Positions 1 through 7,888 of a DNA stretch of 64,000 bases are shown here, in pieces; position 1 is the stretch's first letter; every line of letters starts with the position of its first letter. A model generated the notes under the pieces. That model was given only the letters and a program-made list of their open reading frames with translations, ran no database searches and was not told where the DNA came from. The stretch is from Ideonella livida. GTDB lineage: Bacteria; Pseudomonadota; Gammaproteobacteria; Burkholderiales; Burkholderiaceae_C. Position numbers and translations under genes: made by a program. Where the stretch lies: assembly GCF_010499455.1 (NCBI RefSeq), contig NZ_JAAGOH010000009.1, positions 1 through 64,000 of the forward strand. Reading direction: 5' to 3'.

Positions 1-74
1 TTGACGTCCTGGCTCAGCAGCAGGCTGATCTGCGTGCGCTCCTCCATGCTCAGGCTTGAATATGCTTGACCCAT
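1..74 (-). CDS. IS30-family transposase, N-terminal fragment (runs off the window)
   Basis: A reading frame on the minus strand starts at ATG 74-72 and is open to the window edge. It gives about 24 residues beginning MGQAYSSLSMEERTQISLLL. The phrase 'YSSLSMEER..I..LL' is the hallmark start of IS30-family transposases, where it leads into an N-terminal helix-turn-helix. The DDE catalytic part lies outside the window. The adjoining bases (about 88-118) look like an IS30-type terminal inverted repeat, and the neighbouring secreted-protein gene ends abruptly there, which fits an insertion. The family call is from the short N-terminus only; the element could be complete or degenerate beyond the edge. 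Confidence 0.6.
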   Translation of the reverse strand, partial: MGQAYSSLSMEERTQISLLLSQDV

Positions 75-118
75 CGCTTCAAGTCATTGGCTCAGTTGAG
101 GTGTTGCACTTCAGTCTA
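75..118. mobile_element. Probable end of the IS30-type element (terminal inverted repeat region)
   Basis: Between the transposase start and the truncated secreted-protein gene lies a short AT-richer stretch containing GTTGAGGTGTTGCACTTCAG (94-113). From memory this resembles the terminal repeats of IS30-family elements in beta-proteobacteria. The stop codon of the neighbouring gene (111-113) falls inside it, so that gene's last codons appear to be supplied by the element. The exact boundary cannot be fixed without the other end of the element. Confidence 0.4.
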
Positions 119-653
119 GAGCCCAGGCAGGAACGGGCGCCGCGAGCGTTTGCTGCACCACCACGCGGTCCAGCACCAAGTCCGACGCAAAGGAATTGGC
201 CAGCGAGGTGCCGTCGGCAAAGTAGAGGGTGGCGAAAGCACCATCCGCCACAAAACTGCCGGTGTAGCTGAGGTAGCTGGTGGGCACGGTGCCAATGTCC
301 ACCACATAGCCCGATAGCAGCGTGCCCGTGCCCTGCACCGCATAACCCAGGGTTTGCGGATTGGGTGAGGCGAAGCCGCCGTAGTCAAAGCTCAGGCTGT
401 AGGTGGCGCCCGCCGTGGTGGCAAAGGTCTGGGACAAGACGCCGGTGCCGGCCACATTGCCCCAGTTAAAGACGGCCTGCTTGGTGCCATCCGACGGGTT
501 TTCATCGGTGCGGATCTCCACCGCACCGGTGTGGGTCCAGCCCGTGAAGTTGCTTTCAAAACTGCCGTTGACCAGCAGGTTGGTGGCGGCCAAGGCGGGC
601 GCTGTGGCCAAGAGGCACAGCGCCGCACCGGCGACGAGACGGGGACAAAACAT
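111..653 (-). pseudogene. Secreted PEP-CTERM-like protein truncated at its C-terminus by the IS end
   Basis: The 180-residue product has a clear Sec signal peptide (LVAGAALCLLATAPALAA, residues 6-23) followed by 'NLLVNGSFESNFTGWTHTG', the start of a carbohydrate-binding-like beta-sandwich (DUF642/CBM4_9 style) found in many exported PEP-CTERM proteins. The start at 653 is chosen because AGGAGGATCCCC lies directly before the ATG. The protein ends '...LAAPVPAWALD'. That looks like the opening of a VP-type C-terminal sorting signal with the hydrophobic helix and Arg-rich tail missing. The stop codon lies in the IS-end sequence, so I infer that transposition removed the anchor. Ligand and function are unknown. 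It is called a pseudogene because the end is lost, although a secreted product could still be made. Confidence 0.6.
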
Positions 654-902
654 GGGGATCCTCCTGAGACGTTCGAATGCCGCAAGGCGGCAGTCAAGCG
701 ACAGCGCCCGGGGCCCCTGCGACGATGGGCGTGAACCCTTGAGGGATTCCGTCTTCGCCATGGGCCAGGGAGCCGTGCTGGGGCAGAAGGTATCGCCAGG
801 AGAGGGTGTCGCGCCTCCTCTGTTGTGTGGAGGCTGAAGGGTGAGGCCAAAAGGGTGCGGCCGATGGGAGGTGCCGGTCGAGCAGACACGCGCCGGGTGT
901 CT

Positions 903-2177
903 TCAGGGGGCCAACAACTGGCCTTCTTTCCAAGCGGCGCTCATCTTGGCCAGCAGTGGCGCCGGAATGCGGTCGTCTCCCTGCGCCTGTTGCAAGGTGT
1001 CTTGCAGGGCTTGGGCGATGGCCTGCAGCACGCGGGCGGGCTGGCTGACGCCGCAGATGCGGCGCCCGAAGTCGAGCAGTTCGGCTTGGGTGGGGTAGGC
1101 CTTGGTGTGGTGCCGCCCGGCGAACAGCTTCAGGGCCAGGGTGCGGTCTTCCAGTTCGGGGCCGCCGGGGTAGCGGGTGTAGGTGTAGAGGGCGGTGGTC
1201 ACCACATCGAACATCGGGGCCAGCCAGATGTCTTGGGCGCTGCGGTAAAGCACGCCGAAATTTTTGAGGTGCGCGTCACCATTGCGCACCATCACCGAGA
1301 AGGCCACCTGCGCGAAGAAGCGATGCAGGTTGCTGCTGTGCAGTTGCAGTTGACGCAGCAGTTCTGCCACCCGCTGGTAGCTGCCTTGGTATTTGCGGTC
1401 AGAGAGCACGTCGCGCACCCGCAAGCCGGCCAGGGCGGCGATGTCTTCAAAACCCAGGCGCTCGGTTTCGCCGTTGGCATGGGTCACCAAGTCGAAACGG
1501 TCCAGCACCAGCAACTGGCCGTCGTCTGACAGGGCGAAGCCGGGCACCTCAATGCCTGCGCGGCGAGCGGCGCTGAGGCACAAAAATTCGTTGGCACACA
1601 GGCCTGGGTAGGCCGGGCTGGCCGCCTTGACGATGAGCGACGGGATGGGCACGGTGGGCCGGTCCGGCACCATGATCTTGGGCTGCATGCCGGCGATACC
1701 CGCGCCGGTGCTGAGGTAGGCCGCCACCAACTCGTCGAAGCCCTCCGGGCTGTAGCGGGTTTTCAGCAAGGCGTGCTTGCTCAGGGGAGGAGGTGGCGCC
1801 GGCTCAGGCGCGCCGGGCAGCCGGAAACCCAGCCGGCCAATGCCGTTGAGGCCCACCAGCGCCAACAGGTGCATGGGCGTCATCGGCCGCTTGGGGAACA
1901 GCTGGCGGATGCGCATGAACAGATCGCCCTCGGGCAGGTTCTGGTCCATGGGGGCGAACAGGTCACCGTCTTGCCAGGTCAGTTGCTGGCGGGCGGGCAT
2001 GAGCAAGGCCACGGCAGGCTGATCGGGCGCCGCATCCAGGTAGCGGAATTCGTAGGTCGAGGCTTTTAGCAACTGACCGGCTTGACCAGCTTGGCCGGCT
2101 TGGGCATGCGGGCCAATCGAAACGTCAAGTGCCCGCAGGCGATCTGGCAGACCGGTGGGGCCTGTGTCAGCCGGCAT
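903..2177 (-). CDS. hipA: HipA-family serine/threonine kinase toxin
   Basis: A 424-residue HipA-type kinase. In E. coli, HipA phosphorylates glutamyl-tRNA synthetase and causes growth arrest; the target here is not shown by sequence. An N-terminal subdomain (about 1-130) is followed by a glycine loop with 'GMQPKIM'. The catalytic loop is 'RNGDAHLKNFG' (Asp as base) and a metal-binding 'APMFDVV' follows. The ATG at 2177 overlaps the last codons of hipB (hipB stop 2167-2169), the usual translational coupling for hipBA. Longer upstream extensions read through hipB out of frame and were rejected. The length is normal for the family and no inactivating change is seen. Confidence 0.9.
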   Translation of the reverse strand: MPADTGPTGLPDRLRALDVSIGPHAQAGQAGQAGQLLKASTYEFRYLDAAPDQPAVALLMPARQQLTWQDGDLFAPMDQNLPEGDLFMRIRQLFPKRPMTPMHLLALVGLNGIGRLGFRLPGAPEPAPPPPLSKHALLKTRYSPEGFDELVAAYLSTGAGIAGMQPKIMVPDRPTVPIPSLIVKAASPAYPGLCANEFLCLSAARRAGIEVPGFALSDDGQLLVLDRFDLVTHANGETERLGFEDIAALAGLRVRDVLSDRKYQGSYQRVAELLRQLQLHSSNLHRFFAQVAFSVMVRNGDAHLKNFGVLYRSAQDIWLAPMFDVVTTALYTYTRYPGGPELEDRTLALKLFAGRHHTKAYPTQAELLDFGRRICGVSQPARVLQAIAQALQDTLQQAQGDDRIPAPLLAKMSAAWKEGQLLAP

Positions 2178-2460
2178 CGCCGTCATCCAGTTCGTCGTCC
2201 AGGAGAAAGCGCCGGGCCACTTCTTGTGCTGACGGCAAGCCCACTGGCTCCAGCCGCAGCGCCAAGCCCAGGGCGCCCAGCACCGCCAGCAACGACGACA
2301 CGGTGCTGTCTTCGCCGGCTTCGAGTCGGTACACCACTTCACGCACCTTGCCGGCGCGCTGGGCGAGTTCGGATTTGCTCAAGCCCAGCGATTTGCGCTG
2401 GGCTTGCAGCGCCAGGCCCAGCTCATCAGGGAGACGAAGATTGCCAGTCATGGCTTGCAT
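2167..2460 (-). CDS. hipB: HipB-family antitoxin, Cro/CI-type DNA-binding repressor
   Basis: A 97-residue protein with an XRE/HTH_3 fold: 'LGLALQAQRKSLGLSKSELAQRAG' carries the recognition helix, followed by 'YRLEAGEDSTVSSLLAVLGALG'. It should bind and neutralise HipA and repress its own operon. The C-terminus is acidic (FLLDDELDDGDAG), as in antitoxin tails. Two starts are possible, ATG 2460 and ATG 2451. Neither has a strong ribosome site, and both lie inside the left operator repeat, so repression would cover the translation start. It overlaps hipA by 11 bases. Confidence 0.88.
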   Translation of the reverse strand: MQAMTGNLRLPDELGLALQAQRKSLGLSKSELAQRAGKVREVVYRLEAGEDSTVSSLLAVLGALGLALRLEPVGLPSAQEVARRFLLDDELDDGDAG

Positions 2461-2500
2461 TATTGGCTTGGAAGGCCTTTTTGCAAGTTATAACTGGCAA
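2441..2500. promoter_or_regulatory. Paired dyad operators over the hipB start
   Basis: Two 18-bp imperfect palindromes occur at 2442-2459 and 2482-2499, 40 bp centre to centre. The right copy, TGCAAGTTATAACTGGCA, is self-complementary at 16 of 18 positions; the left copy is self-complementary at 14 of 18. As inverted 19-mers (2441-2459 against 2482-2500) they match at 16 of 19 positions. One covers the hipB start codons and the other lies upstream. I infer that these are HipB binding sites for autoregulation. The motif differs from the E. coli HipB site (TATCC-N8-GGATA). Confidence 0.6.
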
Positions 2501-2538
2501 ATTTGGGCTCGTTTATCAGGCTGGCCTTTGGGCCGGCG

Positions 2539-2973
2539 TCAAGCCAGCTTGAACAAGCTGGTGGCCTGCAGTTCCAGGGCCATGCGGCCATCGGCATGGA
2601 ACAGGCGCCAGGTCCAGTTGAGCACGCCCAGCTCGGGGCGCTTTTCGCTGCGGCGCACGCCGGTGACTTCGGCTTTCAAGGTGAGCGGCTCGCCGGGGCG
2701 CACCGGGTGGGGCCAGCGGATGGACTCCAGGCCGGGGGAGGCGAAGGATTCAGAGCCTTCCAGCGCCACTTGGGCCACCAGGCGCATGGCCACGCAGCAG
2801 GTTTGCCAGCCGCTGGCGATGAGGCCGCCAAAGGGGCCGGCGGCGGCGGCTTCGGGGTTGGTGTGGAACCACTGCGGATCCCATTGGGTGGCGAAGTCCA
2901 GGATGTCCTGCTCGCTCAGGGTGTAGGGGCCGGCTTCGATGACCTGGCCGACGTGGAATTCAGCGAATTTCAT
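2539..2973 (-). CDS. MaoC-like hot-dog acyl dehydratase
   Basis: A 144-residue single hot-dog domain of the MaoC/R-hydratase type: 'YTLSEQDILDFATQWDPQWFHTNPEAA', then 'FGGLIASGWQTCCVAMRL'. The Asp-x5-His pair (here D..WFH) and the following glycine-rich 'GGLIASG' fit the hydratase active site. Such enzymes hydrate or dehydrate enoyl-CoA thioesters. It is the last gene of the leftward box operon, 27 bases after the hydratase/isomerase gene. A role in the lower part of benzoyl-CoA catabolism is therefore likely, but its exact substrate is not shown. Similar small MaoC proteins also act as thioesterases. Confidence 0.75.
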   Translation of the reverse strand: MKFAEFHVGQVIEAGPYTLSEQDILDFATQWDPQWFHTNPEAAAAGPFGGLIASGWQTCCVAMRLVAQVALEGSESFASPGLESIRWPHPVRPGEPLTLKAEVTGVRRSEKRPELGVLNWTWRLFHADGRMALELQATSLFKLA

Positions 2974-3000
2974 GGGTGGGCAATGAATGGGGGGAAGGGG

Positions 3001-3852
3001 TCAGGCGCCGAAGCGAGGCGGGCGCTTGTCTTGCAAAGCGGCCACGCCTTCTCGGGCGTCGGCGCCGGCAAAGCCCAGGATCTCCAGCGCCAGTGAATGT
3101 TCAAACGCCGGCCAGGCGGCGCGCAGCCAGTGGTTCAGGCTGCGTTTGGTCCAGGCCAGGGCGGTGGGACTGCCGGCGGCCAGGGTGGTGGCCACCTCGC
3201 GGGCGCGGCTCAGCAGTTCGTCGTCGGGCACGGTCAGGCTGACCAGGCCGATGCGCTCGGCCTCCAGGCCGGAGAGCGGGGCGCAGGTGAGCAGGTGGTA
3301 TTTGGCCTTGGCCATGCCGCACAGCAGCGGCCAGATCACGGCGGCGTGGTCGCCGGCGGCCACGCCCAGCTTGGTGTGGCCGTCGATGATCTTGGCGTGG
3401 TGGGCGGCAATGGACACATCGGCCAGCAGGGCGAGCGCCGCGCCGGCGCCCACGGCGGCACCGTGGATGGCGCTGACGATGGGCAGGTCGCAGTCGATCA
3501 TGCCCTGCACCAGGTCCCGCGCCTCGCGCAGGATGCGCAGGCGGGCGGCCTCGGAGCCCACCATCTCTTGCACCAGGGCGAAGTTGCCGCCGGCGCAAAA
3601 GCCTTTGCCTTCGCTGCGCACCAGCACGGCGCGCAGACCGGGCTCGGCCGCCAGGCGGGGCCAGAGGGCGCCCATCAGGGCATGACCGGCGGCGTCCGAG
3701 GTGGGCATGCTGCCGGCAGGGCCCAGCACCAACTCGGCCACGCCGTCGCTGTACACGTCCACGCGCAGGGCGGTGGGGTCGATGGCCGGGCCCAGGTCGA
3801 GGGTGCGGGTGAGGTGGCGGTCGGGTTGGGGTTCACTCATCGGTGTGCTCAT
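3001..3852 (-). CDS. Enoyl-CoA hydratase/isomerase family protein
   Basis: A 283-residue crotonase-fold enzyme. The oxyanion-hole segments are '[15 protein letters not shown]' and '[21 protein letters not shown]'. In the region where classical hydratases place the two catalytic glutamates, the protein reads '[19 protein letters not shown]', so at least one Glu seems to be replaced by Asp or His. That suggests an isomerase or unusual hydratase rather than a standard one. The N-terminus has about 30 extra residues. It sits 20 bases after paaH and 27 before the MaoC gene, in the lower box operon. A candidate role is isomerising a dehydroadipyl-CoA intermediate, which is inferred from position only. 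Confidence 0.75.
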   Translation of the reverse strand: MSTPMSEPQPDRHLTRTLDLGPAIDPTALRVDVYSDGVAELVLGPAGSMPTSDAAGHALMGALWPRLAAEPGLRAVLVRSEGKGFCAGGNFALVQEMVGSEAARLRILREARDLVQGMIDCDLPIVSAIHGAAVGAGAALALLADVSIAAHHAKIIDGHTKLGVAAGDHAAVIWPLLCGMAKAKYHLLTCAPLSGLEAERIGLVSLTVPDDELLSRAREVATTLAAGSPTALAWTKRSLNHWLRAAWPAFEHSLALEILGFAGADAREGVAALQDKRPPRFGA

Positions 3853-3872
3853 GGGCCGGTTCCGGCGTCAGT

Positions 3873-5444
3873 TCAGGCGGCAAGTTCGGGGGTGGCCGGT
3901 GCCCACAGGCGCTGGCGCAGGCCTGGGCACACGCGGTAGCGCTCGCCGCGGTAGTGGGCGTCCAGCGCGTCCAGCAGGGCCACCACGGCGGGGGCGTCCC
4001 AGCCGGCCAGCCACTCAAAGGGGCCGGCGGGGTAGTTCACGCCCAGCTTCATGGCGGCGTCGGCGCCGGCCTCAGTGCACACGCCTTGGTGCACGGCGTC
4101 GCTGGCTTCGTTGATGAGCATGGCCAGGGTGCGGGCCACGGCCAGGCCGGGCGCGTCGGCCAGGCGTTGGGGGTTGAAGCCCAGCAGGGCCAGCCACCGT
4201 GGGGCCTGCGCCTGCCAGGCCGCGCTGGCGCGGGCGGCCGGGGCCCAGGCCAGGGCGGCGCAAGGGGCGGTCTGCGCCGTGGGCAGGTCAAACACCGCCA
4301 GGTCGGCCAGGCCGAGTTCTGCTGCGATCTGGCTGGCGGGGCGGCCGTCGCTCAGGCGCAGTTGGGCGGGGCCGGCGGGCAGACTGACTTGCAGGCCCAC
4401 CCAGTCGGCATCGGGCACGGCCAGCACGGCTTGGCCAGCAGCCTGCAGCGCGGCGGCCAGGCGCTCGGCCACCGGGCCGCGGCCATGCAGGCTCACGGCG
4501 GCGGCTTGGGGGTTGACGTCCGCCAGGCTGACCGGGGTGGCGGCAGGCACGGTGGGCAAGGCGCCGGTGCGGTGGTCATAAAAGCCCCGGCCGCTCTTCT
4601 TGCCCAGCAGGCCGCCGTCCACCAGTTCACGCTGCACGCCGCTGGGCTGGAAGCGCTTGTCGAAGAAGTTGGCCTCGTAGACCGAGTTGGTGACCGCGAA
4701 GTTGGTGTCGTGGCCGATCAGGTCCATCAGCTCGCAGGGGCCCATGCGGAAACCGGCGCCGCGCAGGCAGGCGTCCAGCACGGTGGGCGTGGCGGCCTGC
4801 TCTTGCAGCAAGGCCAGGGTCTCGGCGTAGTAGGGCCGGGCAATGCGGTTGACGATGAAACCCGGCGTGCTCTTGGCATGCACCGGCGTTTTGCCCCAGG
4901 CTTGGGACAGGGCGTAGATGGCCTCGGCCACGGGAGCTTCCGTGTGCAGGCCGGCCACCACCTCCACCAGCTTCATCAGCGGCACGGGGTTGAAGAAGTG
5001 CATGCCCACCAGGCGGCCGGGGTGCTGCAGGCCGTTGGCGATGGCGGTGACCGAGATGGACGAGGTGTTGGTGGCCAGCACGCAGTCGGGCGCCACCAGG
5101 CCTTCCAGCTCGGCGAACAGGCTGCGCTTGGCAGCCAGGTTCTCGACGATGGCTTCCACCACCAAGGCCACGCCGCCGGCGCTGGCCAAAGCCGCCACGC
5201 CCTGGGCCACGCTGTCGGCTGGCTGCAGGCGGGCCAGGGTGGCTTGCAGCGCCTCGGCGCTGAGCTTGCCTTTGGCCACCAGGCCCTGCAGCGTGGTGGC
5301 GAGCTTGTCGATGGCGCTGGCGGCGGCGCCGGCGCGGGCGTCTACCAGGGCCACAGGGTGGCCGGCCTGGGCGGCCACCTGGGCGATGCCGGCACCCATG
5401 ATGCCGGCGCCCACCACGAGGACGGGGCGTTGTGAAAGGGTCAT
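3873..5444 (-). CDS. paaH: 3-hydroxyacyl-CoA dehydrogenase, PaaH/HbdA type
   Basis: A 523-residue NAD-dependent dehydrogenase of acyl-CoA beta-oxidation. The N-terminal Rossmann motif GAGIMG is at residues 12-17. It is followed by the family segments 'ATNTSSISVTAIA' and 'GMHFFNPVPLMKLVEVV' and the first C-terminal helical domain. A second, more degenerate C-terminal dehydrogenase domain ends the protein; this long form is typical of PaaH, which oxidises 3-hydroxyadipyl-CoA. That substrate is exactly what the box route yields after BoxD, so the call fits the context well. It lies 41 bases after the upstream hydratase gene and 20 before the next gene, within one leftward operon. Confidence 0.88.
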   Translation of the reverse strand: MTLSQRPVLVVGAGIMGAGIAQVAAQAGHPVALVDARAGAAASAIDKLATTLQGLVAKGKLSAEALQATLARLQPADSVAQGVAALASAGGVALVVEAIVENLAAKRSLFAELEGLVAPDCVLATNTSSISVTAIANGLQHPGRLVGMHFFNPVPLMKLVEVVAGLHTEAPVAEAIYALSQAWGKTPVHAKSTPGFIVNRIARPYYAETLALLQEQAATPTVLDACLRGAGFRMGPCELMDLIGHDTNFAVTNSVYEANFFDKRFQPSGVQRELVDGGLLGKKSGRGFYDHRTGALPTVPAATPVSLADVNPQAAAVSLHGRGPVAERLAAALQAAGQAVLAVPDADWVGLQVSLPAGPAQLRLSDGRPASQIAAELGLADLAVFDLPTAQTAPCAALAWAPAARASAAWQAQAPRWLALLGFNPQRLADAPGLAVARTLAMLINEASDAVHQGVCTEAGADAAMKLGVNYPAGPFEWLAGWDAPAVVALLDALDAHYRGERYRVCPGLRQRLWAPATPELAA

Positions 5445-5485
5445 GTGGGGTGGGTCAGCAAGGGGTGAAAAGGACGGTGGCCGGT

Positions 5486-6298
5486 TCAGACCTTGGGCAC
5501 CCAGGCGGCGGGGCGCTTGGCCAGGAAGGCGGCAAAGCCTTCACGGGCTTCGTCGGTGCCGCGCACGCGGGCGATGGTCTGGGCGGTGAGCTCGCGCGTG
5601 GCCTCGGTGATGGGGCCCACGGGCAGTTGGGCGAACAGGGCCTTGATCTCGCGCTGGGCACCGGGGCCGCCCACCAGCAGCTCGTCCACCAGGGCCTGCA
5701 CGGCGGCGTCCAGGGCCTGGCCACTGCTGTCGTCGGCCACCACCTGGGTGATGAGGCCGATGGCGGCAGCCTCCGTCGCGCCAATGCGGCTGGTGGTCAG
5801 CGCCAGCCGTTGGGCCTGGCGCTTGCCCACGGCATTGGTCAGGTAGGGCCCGATGACCGAGGGCAGGATGCCGAACTTGGCCTCGCTGACCGCGAACTGC
5901 GCCCGCTCGGCCGCGATGGCGAAATCACAGGCCGCCGCCAGGCCCACCCCGCCGCCCAGGGCTACGCCCTGGATGCGGGCGATGGTGGGTTTGGGGCAGC
6001 TGTGGATGCGCCAGAGCATGCCGGCAAAGCGCCGGGCATCGGCCACGTTCCAGTCCAGGCTGGCCTCGCTGGCGCGCTGCATCCACTGCAGGTCCGCGCC
6101 GGCGCTGAAGGCCTTGCCGGCGCCTTCCAGCACGATGACGCGCACGGCCGGATCGTCGGCCAGGGCGGTGAACACCGTGTCCAGCTCGGCAATCATGGCC
6201 TCGTCAAAGGCGTTGAAGACCTGCGGGCGGTTCATGCGCACGCGGGTGACGGGGCCCAGCGTGACGGCCAGGGTGCTCAGGGTGGAGAAGTCGGGCAT
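5486..6298 (-). CDS. Enoyl-CoA hydratase (LiuC/methylglutaconyl-CoA hydratase-like)
   Basis: A 270-residue crotonase-family hydratase. 'GKAFSAGADLQWMQ' and 'GVALGGGVGLAAACDFAIA' form the oxyanion hole. 'FAVSEAKFGILPSVIGPYL' carries the catalytic region, with Glu in SEAKFG and the PSVIGPY phrase typical of the methylglutaconyl-CoA hydratase branch. In this operon its likely job is hydrating 2,3-dehydroadipyl-CoA to 3-hydroxyadipyl-CoA, which feeds PaaH directly downstream. The sequence alone cannot exclude a branched-chain substrate. It follows boxA after 84 bases. Confidence 0.82.
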   Translation of the reverse strand: MPDFSTLSTLAVTLGPVTRVRMNRPQVFNAFDEAMIAELDTVFTALADDPAVRVIVLEGAGKAFSAGADLQWMQRASEASLDWNVADARRFAGMLWRIHSCPKPTIARIQGVALGGGVGLAAACDFAIAAERAQFAVSEAKFGILPSVIGPYLTNAVGKRQAQRLALTTSRIGATEAAAIGLITQVVADDSSGQALDAAVQALVDELLVGGPGAQREIKALFAQLPVGPITEATRELTAQTIARVRGTDEAREGFAAFLAKRPAAWVPKV

Positions 6299-6382
6299 GG
6301 GGCGGCGGGGCCGTGGCCCCGGGGTGGCCTATGAGGTTGGGGTGGAGGGCGGCGAAGGCTGGGGCGGGTGGCCCCCGTCGGG

Positions 6383-7672
6383 TCAGTAGGTTTCCAGGTG
6401 CAGGCGGCCTTCGGCCTTGAGCGTGGCGCCCACGGTGTCCCAGTGCAGACCGGCGCCTTCGGCGATGTCGCGCAGGGCCAGCACCACGCCTTCTTCCATG
6501 CTCTTCAAACCACAGACGTAGAAGCAGGTGTTGCCGTCTTTGAGCAGGGCGGCCAGGTCGGCGGCGCGCTCGCGCATCAGGTCTTGCACATAGCGCTTGG
6601 GCGCGCCGGGGGTGCGGCTGAAGGCGAGGTTGATGTCGATGAAGTCTTTGGGCAGGCTCATCAGGGGGCCGAAGTAGGGCAGTTCGGCCTGGGTGCGGGC
6701 GCCAAAAAACAACATCAGCTTGCCGCCCTCGAATTTGCCCGACTGGCGCAGCCTGCGCCGCCATTCCGTCATGCCGCGCATGGGCGCGCTGCCGGTGCCG
6801 GTGCAGATCATCACGATGTTCGAGCGTGGGTGGTTGGGCATCAGGAAGCTGCTGCCGAACGGTCCGATCACCTGCACCGTGGCGCCCACGGCCAGGTCGC
6901 ACAGGTAGTTGCTGGCCACGCCCTTGACCGGGCGGCCTTGGTGGTCCGCCACCACACGCTTCACGGTGAGCGAGAGGTTGTTGTAGCCCGGGCGCTCGCC
7001 GTTGCGCGGGCTGGCAATGCTGTACTGGCGGGCGAAGTGCGGCTTGCCTTGCGCGTCCACCCCCGGCGGGATGACGGCGATGCTTTGCCCTTCCAGCACC
7101 GGGAAGGGCATGGCGCCAAAGTCCAGCACGATGTGGTGAGTTTCGTTCTCGGTGCCGGCCTCGTTGACCCGCACATTGCCCACCACGGTGGCGGTGGTGG
7201 GGGCCTTGGGGCCGTAGAGCTTGGTGTACGGGTGCGCGGCCGACCACGGCGGCACCTGCGCGCCCCACTGGGCGGAGTTGAAGGGGGTTTCGCCGCTGGG
7301 GTCGGGTGCCGGCACGGGGGCGCTCAGATCGGCGCCGTCGGCGACGGCGGCCGGGTCAGCGCCGCCGGCTTCGGCCACGGCAGCGGCCAGCGCGTCGGCG
7401 CTCAGCTCGGTGGGCAGCTCGTCCCACAGCAGCTGCTCATCCAGCGTGTAAGGGCGGGCACCGGGCACCTGACGCCAGTTGTCGATGCTGCCGGTGGGGC
7501 AGGGCGAGATGCAGGCCATGCAGAAGTTGCACTTGGCCGCATCCACCACGTAGTTGCGGTCATCGTGGGTGATGGCCGCCACCGGGCAGGTGGCTTCACA
7601 GGTGTTGCAGCGGATGCAGATCTCAGGATCGATCACATGCTGCTTCAGCACGGCGGGCATCGGGGCGTTCAT
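6383..7672 (-). CDS. boxA: Benzoyl-CoA 2,3-epoxidase, reductase component BoxA
   Basis: A 429-residue NADPH-dependent reductase that passes electrons to the BoxB epoxidase. Residues 1-60 form a two-cluster ferredoxin, with Cys at 19, 22, 25, 29 and at 48, 51, 54, 58. A linker rich in Ala and Pro follows. The C-terminal two thirds is a ferredoxin-NADP reductase domain with the FAD site '[12 protein letters not shown]' and the nucleotide phrase '[16 protein letters not shown]'; it ends in Tyr as such reductases do. A hairpin and a LiuR-like dyad occupy the 216 bases separating it from boxB. Its N-terminus and context make the call secure. Confidence 0.95.
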   Translation of the reverse strand: MNAPMPAVLKQHVIDPEICIRCNTCEATCPVAAITHDDRNYVVDAAKCNFCMACISPCPTGSIDNWRQVPGARPYTLDEQLLWDELPTELSADALAAAVAEAGGADPAAVADGADLSAPVPAPDPSGETPFNSAQWGAQVPPWSAAHPYTKLYGPKAPTTATVVGNVRVNEAGTENETHHIVLDFGAMPFPVLEGQSIAVIPPGVDAQGKPHFARQYSIASPRNGERPGYNNLSLTVKRVVADHQGRPVKGVASNYLCDLAVGATVQVIGPFGSSFLMPNHPRSNIVMICTGTGSAPMRGMTEWRRRLRQSGKFEGGKLMLFFGARTQAELPYFGPLMSLPKDFIDINLAFSRTPGAPKRYVQDLMRERAADLAALLKDGNTCFYVCGLKSMEEGVVLALRDIAEGAGLHWDTVGATLKAEGRLHLETY

Positions 7673-7758
7673 GGTGGGTCTCGGCTCGGGCTGGGGGGCA
7701 GGGCCGGCGCTGGCGCTGGGGGCCGGGCCCTTCAGAGTGGGTGGGGCGTGGACTTCAA

Positions 7759-7774
7759 TTGACGTTCACGTTAA
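7759..7774. promoter_or_regulatory. ACGT-NN-ACGT dyad upstream of boxA (LiuR-like motif)
   Basis: TTGACGTTCACGTTAA is an imperfect palindrome with two ACGT cores spaced by two bases. From memory it resembles the operator of LiuR-type MerR regulators of acyl-CoA and branched-chain catabolism. It sits in the boxB-boxA gap, upstream of boxA and the LiuC-like hydratase. No LiuR gene is in the window, so the regulator is unproven. Confidence 0.35.
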
Positions 7775-7781
7775 TGAGAAA

Positions 7782-7827
7782 ACGGCGGTCCGCCCTTCGG
7801 GATTCACCGGATGGGGCCGACCGCCGT
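7782..7827 (-). terminator. Hairpin between boxB and boxA, partial terminator or mRNA-processing hairpin
   Basis: Perfect 9-bp arms ACGGCGGTC (7782-7790) and GACCGCCGT (7819-7827) enclose a partly paired loop. On the leftward transcript the right side is followed by TTTTCTC, as in a weak intrinsic terminator. Because boxA and the rest of the operon follow, it more likely lowers read-through or protects the boxB 3' end than stops transcription completely. Confidence 0.5.
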
Positions 7828-7888
7828 GGGTGGGGCAGGCGGCGCCGAGAGGGGGGCCGCGCTGCACCGGGTGCGCTGCTGGAACGGG

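Noticed and set aside
2178-2342. Longer hipA start (55 extra residues)
   Set aside because: The extension reads Trp/Cys/Arg-rich through hipB in another frame. ATG 2177 gives the usual HipA N-terminus with hipB overlap.
3843-5435. Open frame antisense to paaH
   Set aside because: No recognisable domain; mirrors the NAD-dependent dehydrogenase exactly.
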